Source: Aedes albopictus
Lineage: Eukaryota; Arthropoda; Insecta; Diptera; Culicidae
Assembly (NCBI RefSeq): GCF_035046485.1
Contig: NC_085137.1
Span: 477,983,396 to 478,047,395, forward strand
Reading direction: 5' to 3'
DNA: 64,000 nt
Shown in pieces: positions 12,701 through 22,377 of the stretch. The notes beneath the pieces are model-generated. The model was not told the origin of the DNA. It saw only the letters and a program-made list of their open reading frames with translations, and did no database searches. Every line of letters starts with the position of its first letter. Position 1 is the first letter of the stretch. Made by a program: the position numbers and the translations under genes.

Positions 12701-15700
12701 AGCGACCTTCAAAAGATTTCAAATCATTAAAATTCTACTCTCGTCTTTTTTACTGCGGTGCTAAAAAAAAAAATAGCAGCACCACTTAAAGACCCAACTC
12801 AGAACGCACCAGCAGCAGCAGCACAAATCCAAGCATTTTTCATTCTCAAGAATAATCCCGTTCAATCGTCACCGTTTCTCCCAGCTCAAAAGCTTGCCCC
12901 ATTGTTGAAAATCACCCGCACATTTGTGTCTAATGGGTCGTGAAAATTATCACCCCCACGATGACGACTCTATTTCATCTTCCCACTCACAACGCGATAC
13001 AGTGACTAACGTAATATGTGCTCATTCTCTCTCCATTTCCAGACGCTGGCCTAACGGAGGAGGAAGTCGTTCTTCAAAACGCCGCTTCCGAATCGCCTGA
13101 GGCCGAAAAGGAGGTGGTCCGTGCCGCCATCGTAGTGCACCTACGCGACGGCATGGGCTCCCTCGGACGTATCCTGAAGGCTGTCGAGACGTACCACGGC
13201 ACCGTGGTGCACCTGGAGTCACGCCAATCGCGCAGCGAAGGCGTCGTGTTCGATGTGCTCATCAAGGTCGACATGGCCCGGGCCAACCTGCTGCAGTTGA
13301 TCCGCTCACTGCGGCAGACCGCTTCCTTCGGTAGCGTTAGCCTGCTGTCCGAGAACAACGTGAGCGTGAAGGCCCCGTGGTTCCCGAGCCACGCCTCCGA
13401 GCTGGACAACTGCAACCACCTGATGACCAAGTACGAACCCGATCTGGACATGAACCATCCCGGTTTCGCCGATCAGGTCTACCGTGCCCGTAGGAAGGAA
13501 ATTGCCGAAATCGCTTTCGCTTACAAGTAGTAAGTTTTTCCCGCGAAGGATATCTGTAAGGCCGACGATTTAACGTTTTTTCCCCCCTCTCTCTCTTCCA
13601 GCGGAGACCCAATCCCGCACATCAACTACACCGAAACCGAGAACAAGACCTGGTCCGCTGTGTTCACCCGCGTCAAGGAACTGATGAGCAAGCACGCCTG
13701 CTCCGAGTACGTGGCCGTGTTCAAGAAGCTGGAGGACGAAAAGATCTTCGTCAAGGAACGCCTGCCGCAGCTGCAGGAGATGAGCGACTTCCTGCGCAAG
13801 AACACCGGCTTCACGCTGCGTCCGGCCGCCGGTCTGCTGACGGCTCGGGACTTCCTGGCCTCGTTGGCGTTCCGCATCTTCCAGAGCACCCAGTACGTCC
13901 GGCACATCAACTCGCCCTACCACACACCAGAACCGTAAGTAGTTTTTTTTTCTCTTACACTTTTGTGGGATTGATCCCAAAGGGAAGAGCCTTCTAATCC
14001 CATCGTCTTGACCTTCGCTCAGTGGAATGCCGGGGAGAGAAGAGGGTTACAATTTATGGCCGCATTGTGGTTGACCTACGTCACAAGAGCTTATGCTTGT
14101 TCTTTTCGCCACCGCGCGGAGATGATGGAGTGAAAAGCTGTGATGATCATAGGAGAGGGGAAGGGGGAAGCGACACAAATCTAGCAACTGAAGAAAGCGC
14201 GTTATGATTGCTTGAGTGTTTCCATTCATTCATGCTTCTTTAGAGACCACGTCGTCGTTAGCGCCGTCGTCTTTGACTATACGACAAGTGGTTGGTGACA
14301 CGGTCGGCTTTCGTTTTGCTTCCTTCCCGCACTGGCTGTGATGTAATGTCGGAAGTGGTTGCGGGAAGTACGTTTGAGCGATGGACCGTCGTGGGTGGAA
14401 ATTCCGGATGAAGATGATTATCTTGATTGATCAACTTTACTCAAAAATCTTGATAAATAAGTTTAGTGATTGAGGTAAAAATAGTCGAGATCGATAAAGC
14501 GCCATACTATCTAGCTAGAGGCGTAGGTTCGAATCCCATCAGTATTCTCGAGCTAGTCGCAATTGAACCCTTCTACGGTACGCTTCTCAAAGCATTTCTC
14601 CTGCAGCTTTCCTCGGAACGACCACTTTCCCTACTCGCACAAAGGACCCCAAGTAGCAGAGAAGTCAAAATAATAGAATAAAATGATTTTAACGGAAATC
14701 ACCTCGCATTGCCACTCCATTACCACGCCACCGCCTTCGGCATCAGCTCAGCTTTTGATGTCTAGCAGCAGCACGTACCAGAAGCGAAACTTTTTCCGCA
14801 CCGGGAAATGATTTCCCTCCGGAGCAGCGGTTCTACGATGATGACGACGACGGCAACAAGTGTCACCCTAGCCATAGTGAACGAACGGCGGGAAGGAACA
14901 AAATAATTGCCTTACCCTGACCTCTCCTAGACGTGGTCCTTCTCCCTGCTACTAGACGAGGGGTGCTACTAAAGCGCAGTAATGGCAAGCGATACAAACT
15001 CAATTAGGCGGTGTCGTCGTTGTTCCGACCTGGTTCCGACCGAGAGCTCTCGAGGGAAAAATTGTTGGCACTTTGACTGACGATGACGACGAAAATCAAT
15101 GTTCCACGACCCATCCATAAATAGATTCCAATCTGGGAACAACGGGTAGAAGTGGGCGTAACTATTCGGAAAGTGATAGTTTTACAGTGTTTTGGAATCA
15201 TTAACTATGGAACACTGCTTGAGGATGGTTCTCCGGATGATTTCGATCGATACAATGTTCGGACAATAATCAAATTTTCTGTAACATCTGCTAGGACGCA
15301 GTAAATGATAAAATCGCCCAATGTTATCTGAAAGCTTTTCGAAAATTCTGACTAAAGAAATACATAACCATTACTTGTCGAAAGGTTGAAATTCGTCAAC
15401 CTCTTGTTATTATATGGCATTTTTCGAACATTCATCTGAAAATCGTCCAATGCTATATGCATTTTTCGAACATTAATCTAAAAATCGCCCAATGCTATAT
15501 GTATTGGAAATGCATTCTTTTGGAAAGTTACGAAATAATCGACATTTTATTTTAATGTATCGCCGGTTTTCCTATTAAACAGTCGCCAATTAAATCCGTT
15601 TTCGACAATCATTTCCAAACCGCCCAATGCTACCACTGTACAACCATGACAACTAAAACCCAGATTTCGCTTACCTGTGTCTAGGTAATCCGATTTTTCA

Positions 15701-18700
15701 TCCTTTTTTTTACTTTTTTTAAATTTTCTGAAAATCGCCCAATATTATCTGAAAGCTTTTCAAAAATTCTTACCAAAGAAATACGTAGTCGTGAATTGTC
15801 GAATGATCGTCATTTGTCAACCTCTTGTCATTATATGGCATTTTTAGAACATTCATCTAAAAATCGCCTAATGTTATGTCGAACCATGCCTTCTTTTGGA
15901 AAGTTACAAAATAATCGACATTTTACTTCTATGTATCGCCGGTTTACCAATTAAATCAGTTTTCGACAATCCTCCCAAACCGCCCAATGCTACCACCGTT
16001 GAACCATGGCAACTAAAACCCGGATTTCGTTCACCTGTGTCGTCCCACCCTTACCAAATGAAGAAATTTCACTCAAGGTAATCCGATTTTCATTCTCATT
16101 TTTCATTTTTTTCCCGTTTTTCATTCTTTCATTACAGCGACTGCATCCACGAACTGCTGGGCCACATGCCCCTGTTGGCCGATCCAAGCTTCGCTCAGTT
16201 CTCCCAGGAGATCGGTCTGGCCTCGCTGGGCGCTTCGGATGAGGAAATCGAAAAGCTCTCTACGGTAAGTAGCTGGCGGTGATGACCACAGTAATGATAG
16301 CTGCTAGGATAGAAAATTGCGAGGGACCAAAAACCGCACAATCCTGGCGCCAAATGACCACGTTGATCCGATTTGACTGAATTGAAAAGAGAAGTTTTCA
16401 TTGAACTTAGCGTTCAGCTGCTTAAAATAGAAATTGTTTTGAAGATGTTGTTCTCCAAAATTTAAAATTGTGTAGTTCTTTAGAAACTTTGATCAATATG
16501 TTAATCATCTTCATTCGATGAAGTTACAAAGAATCGTTAAATGTTCTAAACTTTAACATGTTCTCGAAAACTTCGTACTTTTGCCAATTTGCAGATTCCA
16601 AATGCTTTCATCGACATAGAATTCGCCCAATGCTGTAGATTACTGTTTGCAAAAAACGCTATTGTTTGAAAAAGAAAACGTTGTTGCAATATTTTATAAG
16701 GTTTATTCATGTGGTGACTTATTTAGAGTTAATCGCCCAATGTTTTTTTATCGATTATTTGTCCATTTGAGAATCGGGAATTTCCTTTCATGATTGATGG
16801 TGGATCAATATTTGACATGTCTATTGTTAAATTTAAAATTATGCCTAAGCTTAATTTACATTTGTGAATTGAACAAAAAATCGACTTTTAAAAATGAATC
16901 GCTCAATGTTTGAGTCACTGATCATTCTAGTAATAAAAACACAAGAGGAAAATCACTTACAAAAGCCGAAAGCTAGACTTGCAGTCGTGTAATCGCCGAA
17001 TTTTTCGTAATGAAGCCTTTGTAATCCATGGCTGTTCTGTGCGCAAGTGTCAGACTCAAACTTGTTTGAGAATAATCGCCCAATATTGTTAAACAATGTT
17101 TTTGTATGGTTTAATAAAACCTACAAATGTAATAACTTGACAGGGAGATGTGATAGCACTCTGAAGTGATTGAGCTTTATGTTTACAGTCTGTTCTAGAA
17201 AACGCCCAATGCTATCTGGTAATAACACCTTTCCATGGATAAGATTCAGCAAAATCTGAGTTTTTAATCCTAGTAACAAACATAGCAATGGTGAATATAC
17301 GCACCGCTGCCCCTTGCGCCCTCAAGATGATCAAAAATGTATTTGTTTGATCGCTCATTCCTCAATTTGTATGGATACAATCGCCCAATACTGTGGCACG
17401 TTATGTTTGTTTTGTATGATACCGCCTGCAATTGCTCTAACTCTTTGAGGAACGGTGATTGCATTTTCAAGTGGTTTAACTTGAAATTCGTTCATATTGA
17501 ATAAAAAACGCCCAATGCTATCTGGTAATAACAGCTTTCCTTGGATAAAATTCAGCAGAATCTAGGTTTTTAATCCTAGTAGCAAACATAGCAAATGGTG
17601 AAGTTACACACCGCCGCCCCTTGCGCCCTTAGGACAATCAAAAATTTATTTAAATGATCGCTCAGTACTCAGATAACATGGATACAATCGCCCAATGCTG
17701 TGGAACGTAATGATTGTTTTTTATAATACCGCCTACAATTGTTCTAACTCTTTGAGGAACGGTGATTGCATTTTGATGTGGTTCAACTTGAAATTCGTTC
17801 GTACTGAATAAAAAACGCCCAATGCTGTCCGGCAATAACAGCTTTCCATGGATAAAATTCAGTAGAATCTAAGTTTTTAATCCTAGTAACAAACAAAGTA
17901 ATATACGCACCACTATCCCTTGCGCCCCTAAGATGATCAAACATTTATTTGTATGATCGCTCAATACTCAATTTATTTGGAAACAATCGCCCAATACTGT
18001 GGAACGTAATGTTTGTTTTGTATGATACCGCTAACAATTGCTCTAACTTTTTGATGAACGGTTATTGAATTTTGAAGTGGCTCAAATTGAATCTCGATCA
18101 TACTGAAAAGAAAACGCCCAATGCTGTCAAGTGATAACATTGTTTTAGTGATCAATGGTAGTGATTGATGGTTGTACACAAACGATGAAAATTATTAGAT
18201 ACAGACCCAAACTTGTTCGAAAAGTAACGCTCAATGCTATGAAATGAATGTATGGTTTTATAGCACCTACATTTGCAATGAAAAATTGAGATCATCTATA
18301 AACTCTCAAATATACCCTGAAACCCCCTGAGACCTCCTGAAATCCCACGAAACCTTCTTAAACCCTTCAGGAACCTCCCTAAAATCCCTCCAAATCTTGC
18401 GCCTGAAACGTTCTCAAATTCCCCAAAGCCTCCTGAAGGCTGCTAGAACCTCATAGAAATACCCTGAAACCCCATGACCTCTCCCTCCTTGAATCCAGTG
18501 AAACATCTTGAAACCCTGAGGAACCATTCTGAAACCATCTTATTCATCCAAAACTTCTTAGAATCTCTCTGAAATTCCTTTAACTCTCTTGGATTCGCTG
18601 TAAACTTCCAATCCATAATAGATCAGAAAAATGGTTCCTTAAACCCTCTGAAACCCCCTAAATAAGCCCTGATCCCCTCAGATACATTGAAGGCCCCTAG

Positions 18701-20992
18701 GATCTTAAAGAACACCATGAATCCCTCGGGAATCCCCCGAAACTCATGTTCAACTTCCCGTGATTTTTTTTCTCTGAAACTCTTTGCAGCCCCCACAGAA
18801 TCTCCCTGAAAACCCCTGAAACCTCTTTAAATTCTCCAAAAAACTTCCGAAGGTCTCTAGAATCTCTAAGAAATCCTCTGAAACTTCAGGACACCTCCTA
18901 AAATCTCGTGAAATGTCCTGAAACCCTCATGAACTTCCGTGGAACCCTTTGTAATCCCACAAAACTTCTCAAAACATCAGACAGCCCCCTAAGTTCCCGC
19001 TGAAAGTTCCCTGGAATGTACCTGGAATCCACCTGAAGCCTCCTGAAACCCTCATGGAAACAATCCCATGAAACCTCGAATGGTCTCTTCTTGAAATCGC
19101 CTTGCCATCCACACTTCTTAAAACCCCCTGAAACATTCAAATTCAATTTAAGAAATAAATTGATTCCGTTTCCGTAATGCAGATGAAAAAGATCGCCCAA
19201 TACTCTGGATCGTGATGTTTGAACCACAAAGAAACAGACGTCACACTCCGCTCGCTTCACATCGATCTCCTTTTTAACGGTTGATTCAAATATTCAGTAG
19301 TAGGTTGATCGACCACTCACGGCGCTGGTATCGTTTTTGCTCCTGTTTGACGTTTGCTCACTACCGCCATCTAATGGCGGCCCGGCCAAGCACAGTACGA
19401 TTAGCATTGGGCGATTACGTTTTCGTGACGATGTTTTTCAATGAAATTTGTTCCAAGTGTTACGTCTGACCGGTTTGAAAACGAATAAACGTTGGAGATA
19501 TGCATTGTCCAAAATTTAATTTAATTTCAAAATATTTCGTTTTGGGGAGGTTTTGGCGGCTACCATAAAACCTTTAAGATTTTATTGTGGTTTAATGGTG
19601 GTTCAGAGGTATCTTCGAATCGATTTTACTAAACAATGTTGCGTTGGAACTTTTATCACTGTTTTGTCACATCTTTCACGACATTGGAACGTAAAAGTCA
19701 AGTAAGGGGCTGTTAATTAGCCATCGAGATCAAATTCTGTCCAATTTAGGTGTTCGGTCAGACCCCTTTTTCAAGAATTCTACGAGTGTCTACGTGGCTT
19801 ATGAACGACCGCTAACGTCCAAATCTTGAGACGTAGAATCCCAACCCCAATTATAGTTATCAAACTTGTAGTAACCTCAAGTTCAACGAAAGCCTCCAAA
19901 CGAAGAACGATCGCGTTCTAGAAGCCATCGATCGATCAATCGATCGATCGAACCGCACCCTTGAGTTGCCTAGCTTCGATCAAGTGGAAGTGGAATTCAA
20001 TTAATAGCCAATTGCCTTCAACTCAACATCGATCGCATGCAGATCACCGGATCCTAATCGCTTCAAAGTAGTGATCCACCTCCACCAGTTCCACAGTTGC
20101 CACAGTCGCAGCTGCTGCCACCGCTGCGGGCTGCTACTGGCCAACGACCTTTTCTCAGTTTTCGACGATCACACTCGACGACGACGCACTCGATCGCAAT
20201 AATTCACTTTCAACTTGACATTGACTGTGTGGCGCTGCTGCTGGCGCTGACGCTGACGCTCGCGCAGGCGTAGCTCTAAAACTTGATCAGGTTCAGCAGC
20301 GCACGTTCGGTTTCGCGATCAGTAGGTTAATCGTGCATTCGGTGCAGGTCGACCGATTTATGGGGCGTACGCGCAGTAATTGAACCGTATACGAGCCGGG
20401 CATGCGAGATGAGGTGCTGCTGCTGCTACAGTTCTCTCCCCAAACATCGACAACGGTTATGACAGTATTTAGTGATTTAGTTTGCGCGCGTGGTTGCGTT
20501 TTGGTCAGTGGACGGGTTCACGGTTCATGTGGGAATTCGGCAGAACTTCCGTGATTGATATGGGTTTTATGCTCTTCTTCTGTTCCGCAGGTCTACTGGT
20601 TCACCGTAGAGTTCGGCCTGTGCAAGGAAAACGACGAAGTCAAGGCCTACGGTGCCGGTCTGCTATCGGCTTACGGAGAACTGCTGCACGCCATCAGCGA
20701 CAAGCCCGAGCACCGCGCATTCGACCCGGCCAGCACGGCCGTCCAGCCCTACCAGGACCAGGAATACCAGCCAATCTACTACGTCGCCGAGAGCTTCGAG
20801 GATGCCAAGGAGAAGTTCCGCCGCTGGGTCTCGACCATGTCCCGGCCATTCGAGGTCCGCTTCAACCCACACACCGAGCGCGTTGAAGTGCTCGATTCCG
20901 TCGACAAGCTCGACACCCTGGTGTCACAGCTCAACACAGAGCTTCTGCATCTGACGAACGCTATCGCCAAACTGCGACAACCGTTCTGCTAA
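3635..20992 (+). CDS. ple: Tyrosine hydroxylase (tyrosine 3-monooxygenase), gene span from exon 2
   Basis: Known: TH is the iron- and tetrahydrobiopterin-dependent cytosolic enzyme that converts L-tyrosine to L-DOPA. This is the first step of dopamine synthesis, and in insects it also feeds cuticle tanning and melanisation. Seen: seven coding exons, all with GT/AG introns and compatible phases. They encode an N-terminal regulatory segment with a PKA-type RRRS site, acidic cassette exons, an ACT domain, the pterin-binding segment, the iron motif HELLGH, the third iron ligand in VEFG, and a C-terminal leucine-zipper tetramerisation helix. In-window exons give 486 residues without the cassette exons and 521 or 522 with them. 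About 23 N-terminal residues (the fly exon begins MMAVAAAQ) lie outside the window, which would give about 509 or 544 in total, close to the two fly isoforms. Coding GC is high against AT-rich introns. I am confident of the identity but not of the exact 5' end. Confidence 0.97.
3747..3993 (+). other. ple: TH intron 2
   Basis: Begins GTAAGT. It carries a T-rich tract at about 3890-3935. The acceptor region reads GAGTAG, a NAGNAG pair, so exon 3 may start at 3991 or 3994. No AG occurs between the T-rich tract and this pair. Confidence 0.75.
3994..4038 (+). CDS. ple: TH exon 3: acidic cassette exon
   Basis: 45 nt if the TAG acceptor (3991-3993) is used, or 48 nt from 3991 if the GAG (3988-3990) is used. 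Both keep the frame. It encodes [15 protein letters not shown], or the same with V placed in front. The donor is CAAG|GTAATT. Both flanking introns are phase 1, so the exon can be skipped. Known: in Drosophila, acidic N-terminal exons are included in epidermal TH and skipped in neuronal TH. The acidic composition and position support the same role here; the acceptor is less certain than those of the other exons. Confidence 0.75.
4039..4747 (+). other. ple: TH intron 3
   Basis: About 710 bp. The first 550 bp are unusually GC-rich for this locus, and the last 150 bp are T-rich. A minus-strand open frame of 154 codons (4762-4298) lies here but has no similarity I recognise and no splice context. 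The intron separates two cassette exons, so conserved splicing signals would be expected in it. Confidence 0.6.
4748..4807 (+). CDS. ple: TH exon 4: second acidic cassette exon
   Basis: 60 nt, in frame. The first two bases complete the split codon (G+CT, Ala), then [19 protein letters not shown] follows and one base remains. The acceptor is ATCAG (ends 4747) and the donor GACG|GTAAGT. Strongly acidic, like the fly cassette region. Skipping exons 3 and 4 joins exon 2 to exon 5 as [11 protein letters not shown], matching the fly neuronal junction pattern. Confidence 0.88.
8055..8140 (-). repeat. tRNA-like (SINE head) remnant
   Basis: On the minus strand there is a B-box-like GTGGTTCGAGTCTGGAC, preceded by an A-box-like segment around GGTGCAGTATGTAAGG. 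No acceptor stem can be formed, so this is not a functional tRNA. It is best read as a tRNA-derived SINE relic. Confidence 0.35.
8851..8950. repeat. 100-bp palindrome
   Basis: Begins GAATTCCGGCGCACAATTTC and ends with the near-perfect reverse complement ending GTGCGCCGGAATTC. The centre is around CATTGTTACCCAGC. Probably a miniature foldback element; no clear target duplication. Confidence 0.65.
9650..10052. mobile_element. hAT-type MITE, copy A
   Basis: 403 bp flanked by a perfect 8-bp duplication TCAATATG (9642-9649 and 10053-10060). Termini are CAAGGATGGGAACACTCACT and its imperfect complement, ending CATCCCTG. Long inverted arms extend almost to the centre near 9850. The 8-bp duplication and CA...TG termini are characteristic of the hAT superfamily. 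No transposase is present, so it is non-autonomous. Confidence 0.85.
10739..11348. repeat. Outer inverted repeat enclosing a MITE
   Basis: AGGTCCTATCTGCA at 10739-10752 is matched by TGCAGATAGGACCT at 11335-11348. A second inverted pair, GAGGCTCTC/GAGAGCCT, lies just inside. This looks like an older MITE of about 210 bp into which the hAT-type MITE 10839-11229 inserted. Confidence 0.6.
10839..11229. mobile_element. hAT-type MITE, copy B
   Basis: 391 bp with termini CAGTGTTGGGAATACTCACT and the complementary end. It is flanked by a perfect 8-bp duplication TTGAACGA (10831-10838 and 11230-11237). Same family as copy A: shared CTCACTTG subterminal repeats, AGTTTGCCGAATA/TATTCGGCAAAG blocks, and the overall foldback plan. 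It is inserted within the inverted repeat 10739-11348. Confidence 0.88.
13043..13529 (+). CDS. ple: TH exon 5: ACT regulatory domain and start of catalytic domain
   Basis: Acceptor TTTCCAG ends at 13042 and donor is AAGTA|GTAAGT. It begins [15 protein letters not shown]. An ACT-type regulatory domain ([20 protein letters not shown] to LIRSLRQ) occupies about 13115-13315. The catalytic domain then starts with [16 protein letters not shown], followed by [17 protein letters not shown] and the [13 protein letters not shown] end. Both flanking phases fit (1 in, 2 out). Confidence 0.97.
13530..13601 (+). other. ple: TH intron 5 (72 bp)
   Basis: Short intron GTAAGT...CTCTCTTCCAG with a strong pyrimidine tract. 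The apparent TAG stop at 13528-13530 is removed by splicing: TA joins C to give Tyr (YGDP). Confidence 0.95.
13602..13934 (+). CDS. ple: TH exon 6: pterin-binding part of the catalytic domain
   Basis: Continues [18 protein letters not shown], then [37 protein letters not shown] and [17 protein letters not shown]. The segment from RPAAGLL to SPYHTPEP forms the biopterin and substrate pocket in aromatic amino acid hydroxylases. Donor CC|GTAAGT (phase 2). Third-position C/G bias is strong, unlike the surrounding introns. Confidence 0.97.
13935..16137 (+). other. ple: TH intron 6 (2.2 kb)
   Basis: The first half (13935-15250) is moderately GC-rich single-copy sequence. It includes one B-box-like stretch GTAGGTTCGAATCCCAT near 14522 without a tRNA fold. 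The second half holds a duplicated unit of about 420 bp and seven copies of the CGCCCAATGCT-type motif. The acceptor follows a long T-rich tract ending TTACAG at 16137. Confidence 0.9.
15312..16110 (+). repeat. Tandem duplication of about 420 bp in TH intron 6
   Basis: Unit 1 starts at 15312 (AATCGCCCAATGTTATCTGA) and unit 2 at 15733 (AATCGCCCAATATTATCTGA). Both contain, in order, an AAGAAATAC segment, TCAACCTCTTGT, TTATATGGCATTTTT, TGTATCGCCGGTTT, AACCGCCCAATGCTACCAC, CAACTAAAACCC and GGTAATCCGATTTT. Unit 2 runs into the acceptor region of exon 7. Confidence 0.85.
16138..16264 (+). CDS. ple: TH exon 7: iron-binding HELLGH
   Basis: The first base completes Pro, then [20 protein letters not shown] follows and the exon ends EEIEKLST at ACG|GTAAGT (phase 0). 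The two histidines at 16148-16150 and 16163-16165 are the catalytic iron ligands (equivalent to His331 and His336 of rat TH). The exon is bracketed by motif-rich introns but carries no motif copy itself. Confidence 0.97.
17201..18240 (+). repeat. Higher-order tandem repeat of about 307 bp in TH intron 7
   Basis: Copies start at 17201, 17507 and 17814, with a partial copy from 18113. Each has two motif sites about 178 then 128 bp apart. Shared blocks include TTTCCATGGATAA, AATCCTAGTAACAAACA, CGCACC, CCTTGCGCCC, GATCAAA, ATACAATCGCCCAATACTGT, TATGATACCGC, TGCTCTAACT and GAGGAACGGTGATTGCATTT. The two-site spacing is preserved while other positions drift. Confidence 0.85.
18299..19140 (+). repeat. 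Degenerate CCTGAAACC repeat in TH intron 7
   Basis: About 840 bp of irregular short repeats built from CCCTGAAACC, CCTGAAATC and CCTAGAATCTC-like units of roughly 9-12 bp, highly diverged. It sits between two members of the CGCCCAATGCT series (18226 and 19191), so it may have expanded inside that array. Confidence 0.7.
20591..20992 (+). CDS. ple: TH exon 8: C-terminal catalytic and tetramerisation domain
   Basis: 133 codons plus TAA. It begins [15 protein letters not shown]; Glu at 20609-20611 is the third iron ligand. Then come [58 protein letters not shown], and a heptad-like [20 protein letters not shown] helix that ends in KLRQPFC. The helix is the tetramerisation zipper of the family. 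The stop codon is followed by a long A/C-rich untranslated region. Confidence 0.97.
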   Translation, partial: VYWFTVEFGLCKENDEVKAYGAGLLSAYGELLHAISDKPEHRAFDPASTAVQPYQDQEYQPIYYVAESFEDAKEKFRRWVSTMSRPFEVRFNPHTERVEVLDSVDKLDTLVSQLNTELLHLTNAIAKLRQPFC

Positions 20993-21380
20993 AGAGCTGC
21001 AAGAAACTAGCTGCGAATCCTGTGTCGTCTCATCAGATCCGAGTGCCATCGGGTTGCCGGAAGCTGTCGGCGTTCGAAAAATCGCTGCAGCCATCCCGTC
21101 TACCCCCGTCCAGCACTCGCGATAGCCAAACTAACCCCAACGAAGAAGCAAATGACGAACGACCCCGGATATTCCAGATGGTTTTATTTTAACTACTTCA
21201 CACGATCAACAGCCAAAAACTGCAACAGGTCAACAACAGTATTCTCACACCTCTCTCTCTATGGGACCCATCCTGGGACGCCAGGATGCAGCCCAACCCT
21301 ACGGATCCTACAACCCCCAAGTCCCACGTCCCACGATGACGCAACAGATCAACACCCCAACAAACCTCGAGGTAGCTTTC

Positions 21381-21406
21381 GTTCATATTTTCCGGAGAAT
21401 ATGAAC
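21381..21406 (+). promoter_or_regulatory. Palindromic hairpin in the TH 3' UTR
   Basis: GTTCATATT pairs with AATATGAAC around TTCCGGAG. In RNA one remaining mismatch is a U-G pair, so a stem of 9-10 bp with a 6-nt loop forms. It is a candidate RNA-protein or small-RNA site; function unknown. Confidence 0.45.
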
Positions 21407-22377
21407 GCACCACACAAGCAGGAGATCGACCGTGAACCCATCGAGGATCACGGTAGACGAGACACTTTCAGGCCCAACTTTTGGAATTCGAACAAAATTT
21501 CGCGATCTGAGTGTTCAGCGAAATCACCACTACCACCTTTCAGTTCCAAAGGATCCAATTGAAACACTATCTGACAGGCACAAACCCCTGTTGCGACCCC
21601 TTCAAATCCCCTGCACCCCTACCTTCAATTTTATATTTTCATAAAATATCCCTATTGTACATCGATCACTGTAGAGTAGAGATACTTTGTAGGAACCTAT
21701 CTTTTATTTAAAGATTTGTAATTTAAGTATTATTTACTATTTAAATTAGCGGTAAATCTTAAATTATTCCATTTTTGAGCTAGAACGTGTTGCAGCTTCT
21801 TCTCTCTCAGACGAGGCGTGGAGGGCCCCTCTCTCGCTCCGGGCTTCTTGATTAGGGAGATCATTACCCGTCAGGCCACCACGGAACCATCCGACGATCC
21901 ATCCGTCACCACCACACCCCCTCCATCCACCGCCCTTTGGAAGAGTGACTGCTTCCGTGGGCAAAACTCCATCCGGATTTCGGGGGGCACGGACCCGACG
22001 GGCCCAGGATCTCGGACGCCTCCGTTGGCCAGCACACCGGCGAAGATCCTCTCAAAAGAGCGGTCCAAACACTACCCCAAAGAGCAGCAGAGGCCCCTCC
22101 CGCGATTAGCTAGCGGAACGTGCGCGCGAAACGTTAGACATAAGTTGTGCATCAAACATCAGAACACATCAAAACAGCCAAGTCTGCAACCATCCTCGAC
22201 TGTCATCTCAAATGTGTTTGTTTTTATTATTATTTTTATGCAAAGCAAAAATTTTATATTTATATTTTTTAACTAAGCACATCCACACACGCAAACGAAG
22301 AAAAATCATGACAAAAAAAATCTTGCTATTGTACACATAAACACATGTGCAGCAAAACTATACTTTTAATAGGTGTC

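Larger units (their letters stand above)
4808..13042 (+). other. ple: TH intron 4 (8.2 kb)
   Basis: AT-rich and without exons. It contains one early CGCCCAGTG motif (4833-4846), a degenerate dispersed repeat (about 6500-11500), a 100-bp palindrome, two hAT-type MITEs inside it, a tRNA-like box at about 8060-8135, and an extremely AT-rich run at about 12310-12445. Between 4860 and 6480, and between 11640 and 13020, I see no further structure. Confidence 0.85.
15312..19416. repeat. Periodic CGCCCAATGCT motif series
   Basis: About 22 copies of (A)ATCGCCCAATGCTAT or one- to three-base variants, nearly all on the + strand. Starts are about 15312, 15441, 15483, 15619, 15733, 15862, 15979, 16621, 16731, 16897, 16991 (weak), 17074, 17201, 17379, 17507, 17687, 17814, 17985, 18113, 18226 and 19191. 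One reverse copy lies at 19403-19416, and one isolated copy in intron 4 at 4833. The surrounding sequence is much less conserved than the motif except within the tandem duplications. The core contains CCAAT. Function unknown: a regulatory array or an internal tag of an old satellite are the two obvious options. Confidence 0.85.
16265..20590 (+). other. ple: TH intron 7 (4.3 kb)
   Basis: Contains most of the CGCCCAATGCT motif series, a higher-order tandem repeat of about 307 bp (17201-18240), a CCTGAAACC-type degenerate repeat (18299-19140), and then about 1.3 kb of more ordinary sequence. That last part includes CGATCGATC runs near 19930 and CTGCTG runs near 20235 and 20415. Acceptor TTCCGCAG ends at 20590. 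Confidence 0.9.

Noticed and set aside
13528..13530. TAG as a premature stop in TH
   Set aside because: Splicing at TA|GTAAGT removes it; the codon becomes TAC (Tyr) with the next exon.
14480..14560. tRNA gene suggested by the B-box GTAGGTTCGAATCCCAT
   Set aside because: No seven-base acceptor stem or clear anticodon arm could be formed; at best a SINE relic.
21818..22276. 152-codon frame in the TH 3' region
   Set aside because: Low-complexity Pro/Ser/Thr composition, ends in an AT-rich tail, and lies between the TH stop and its polyadenylation signals.
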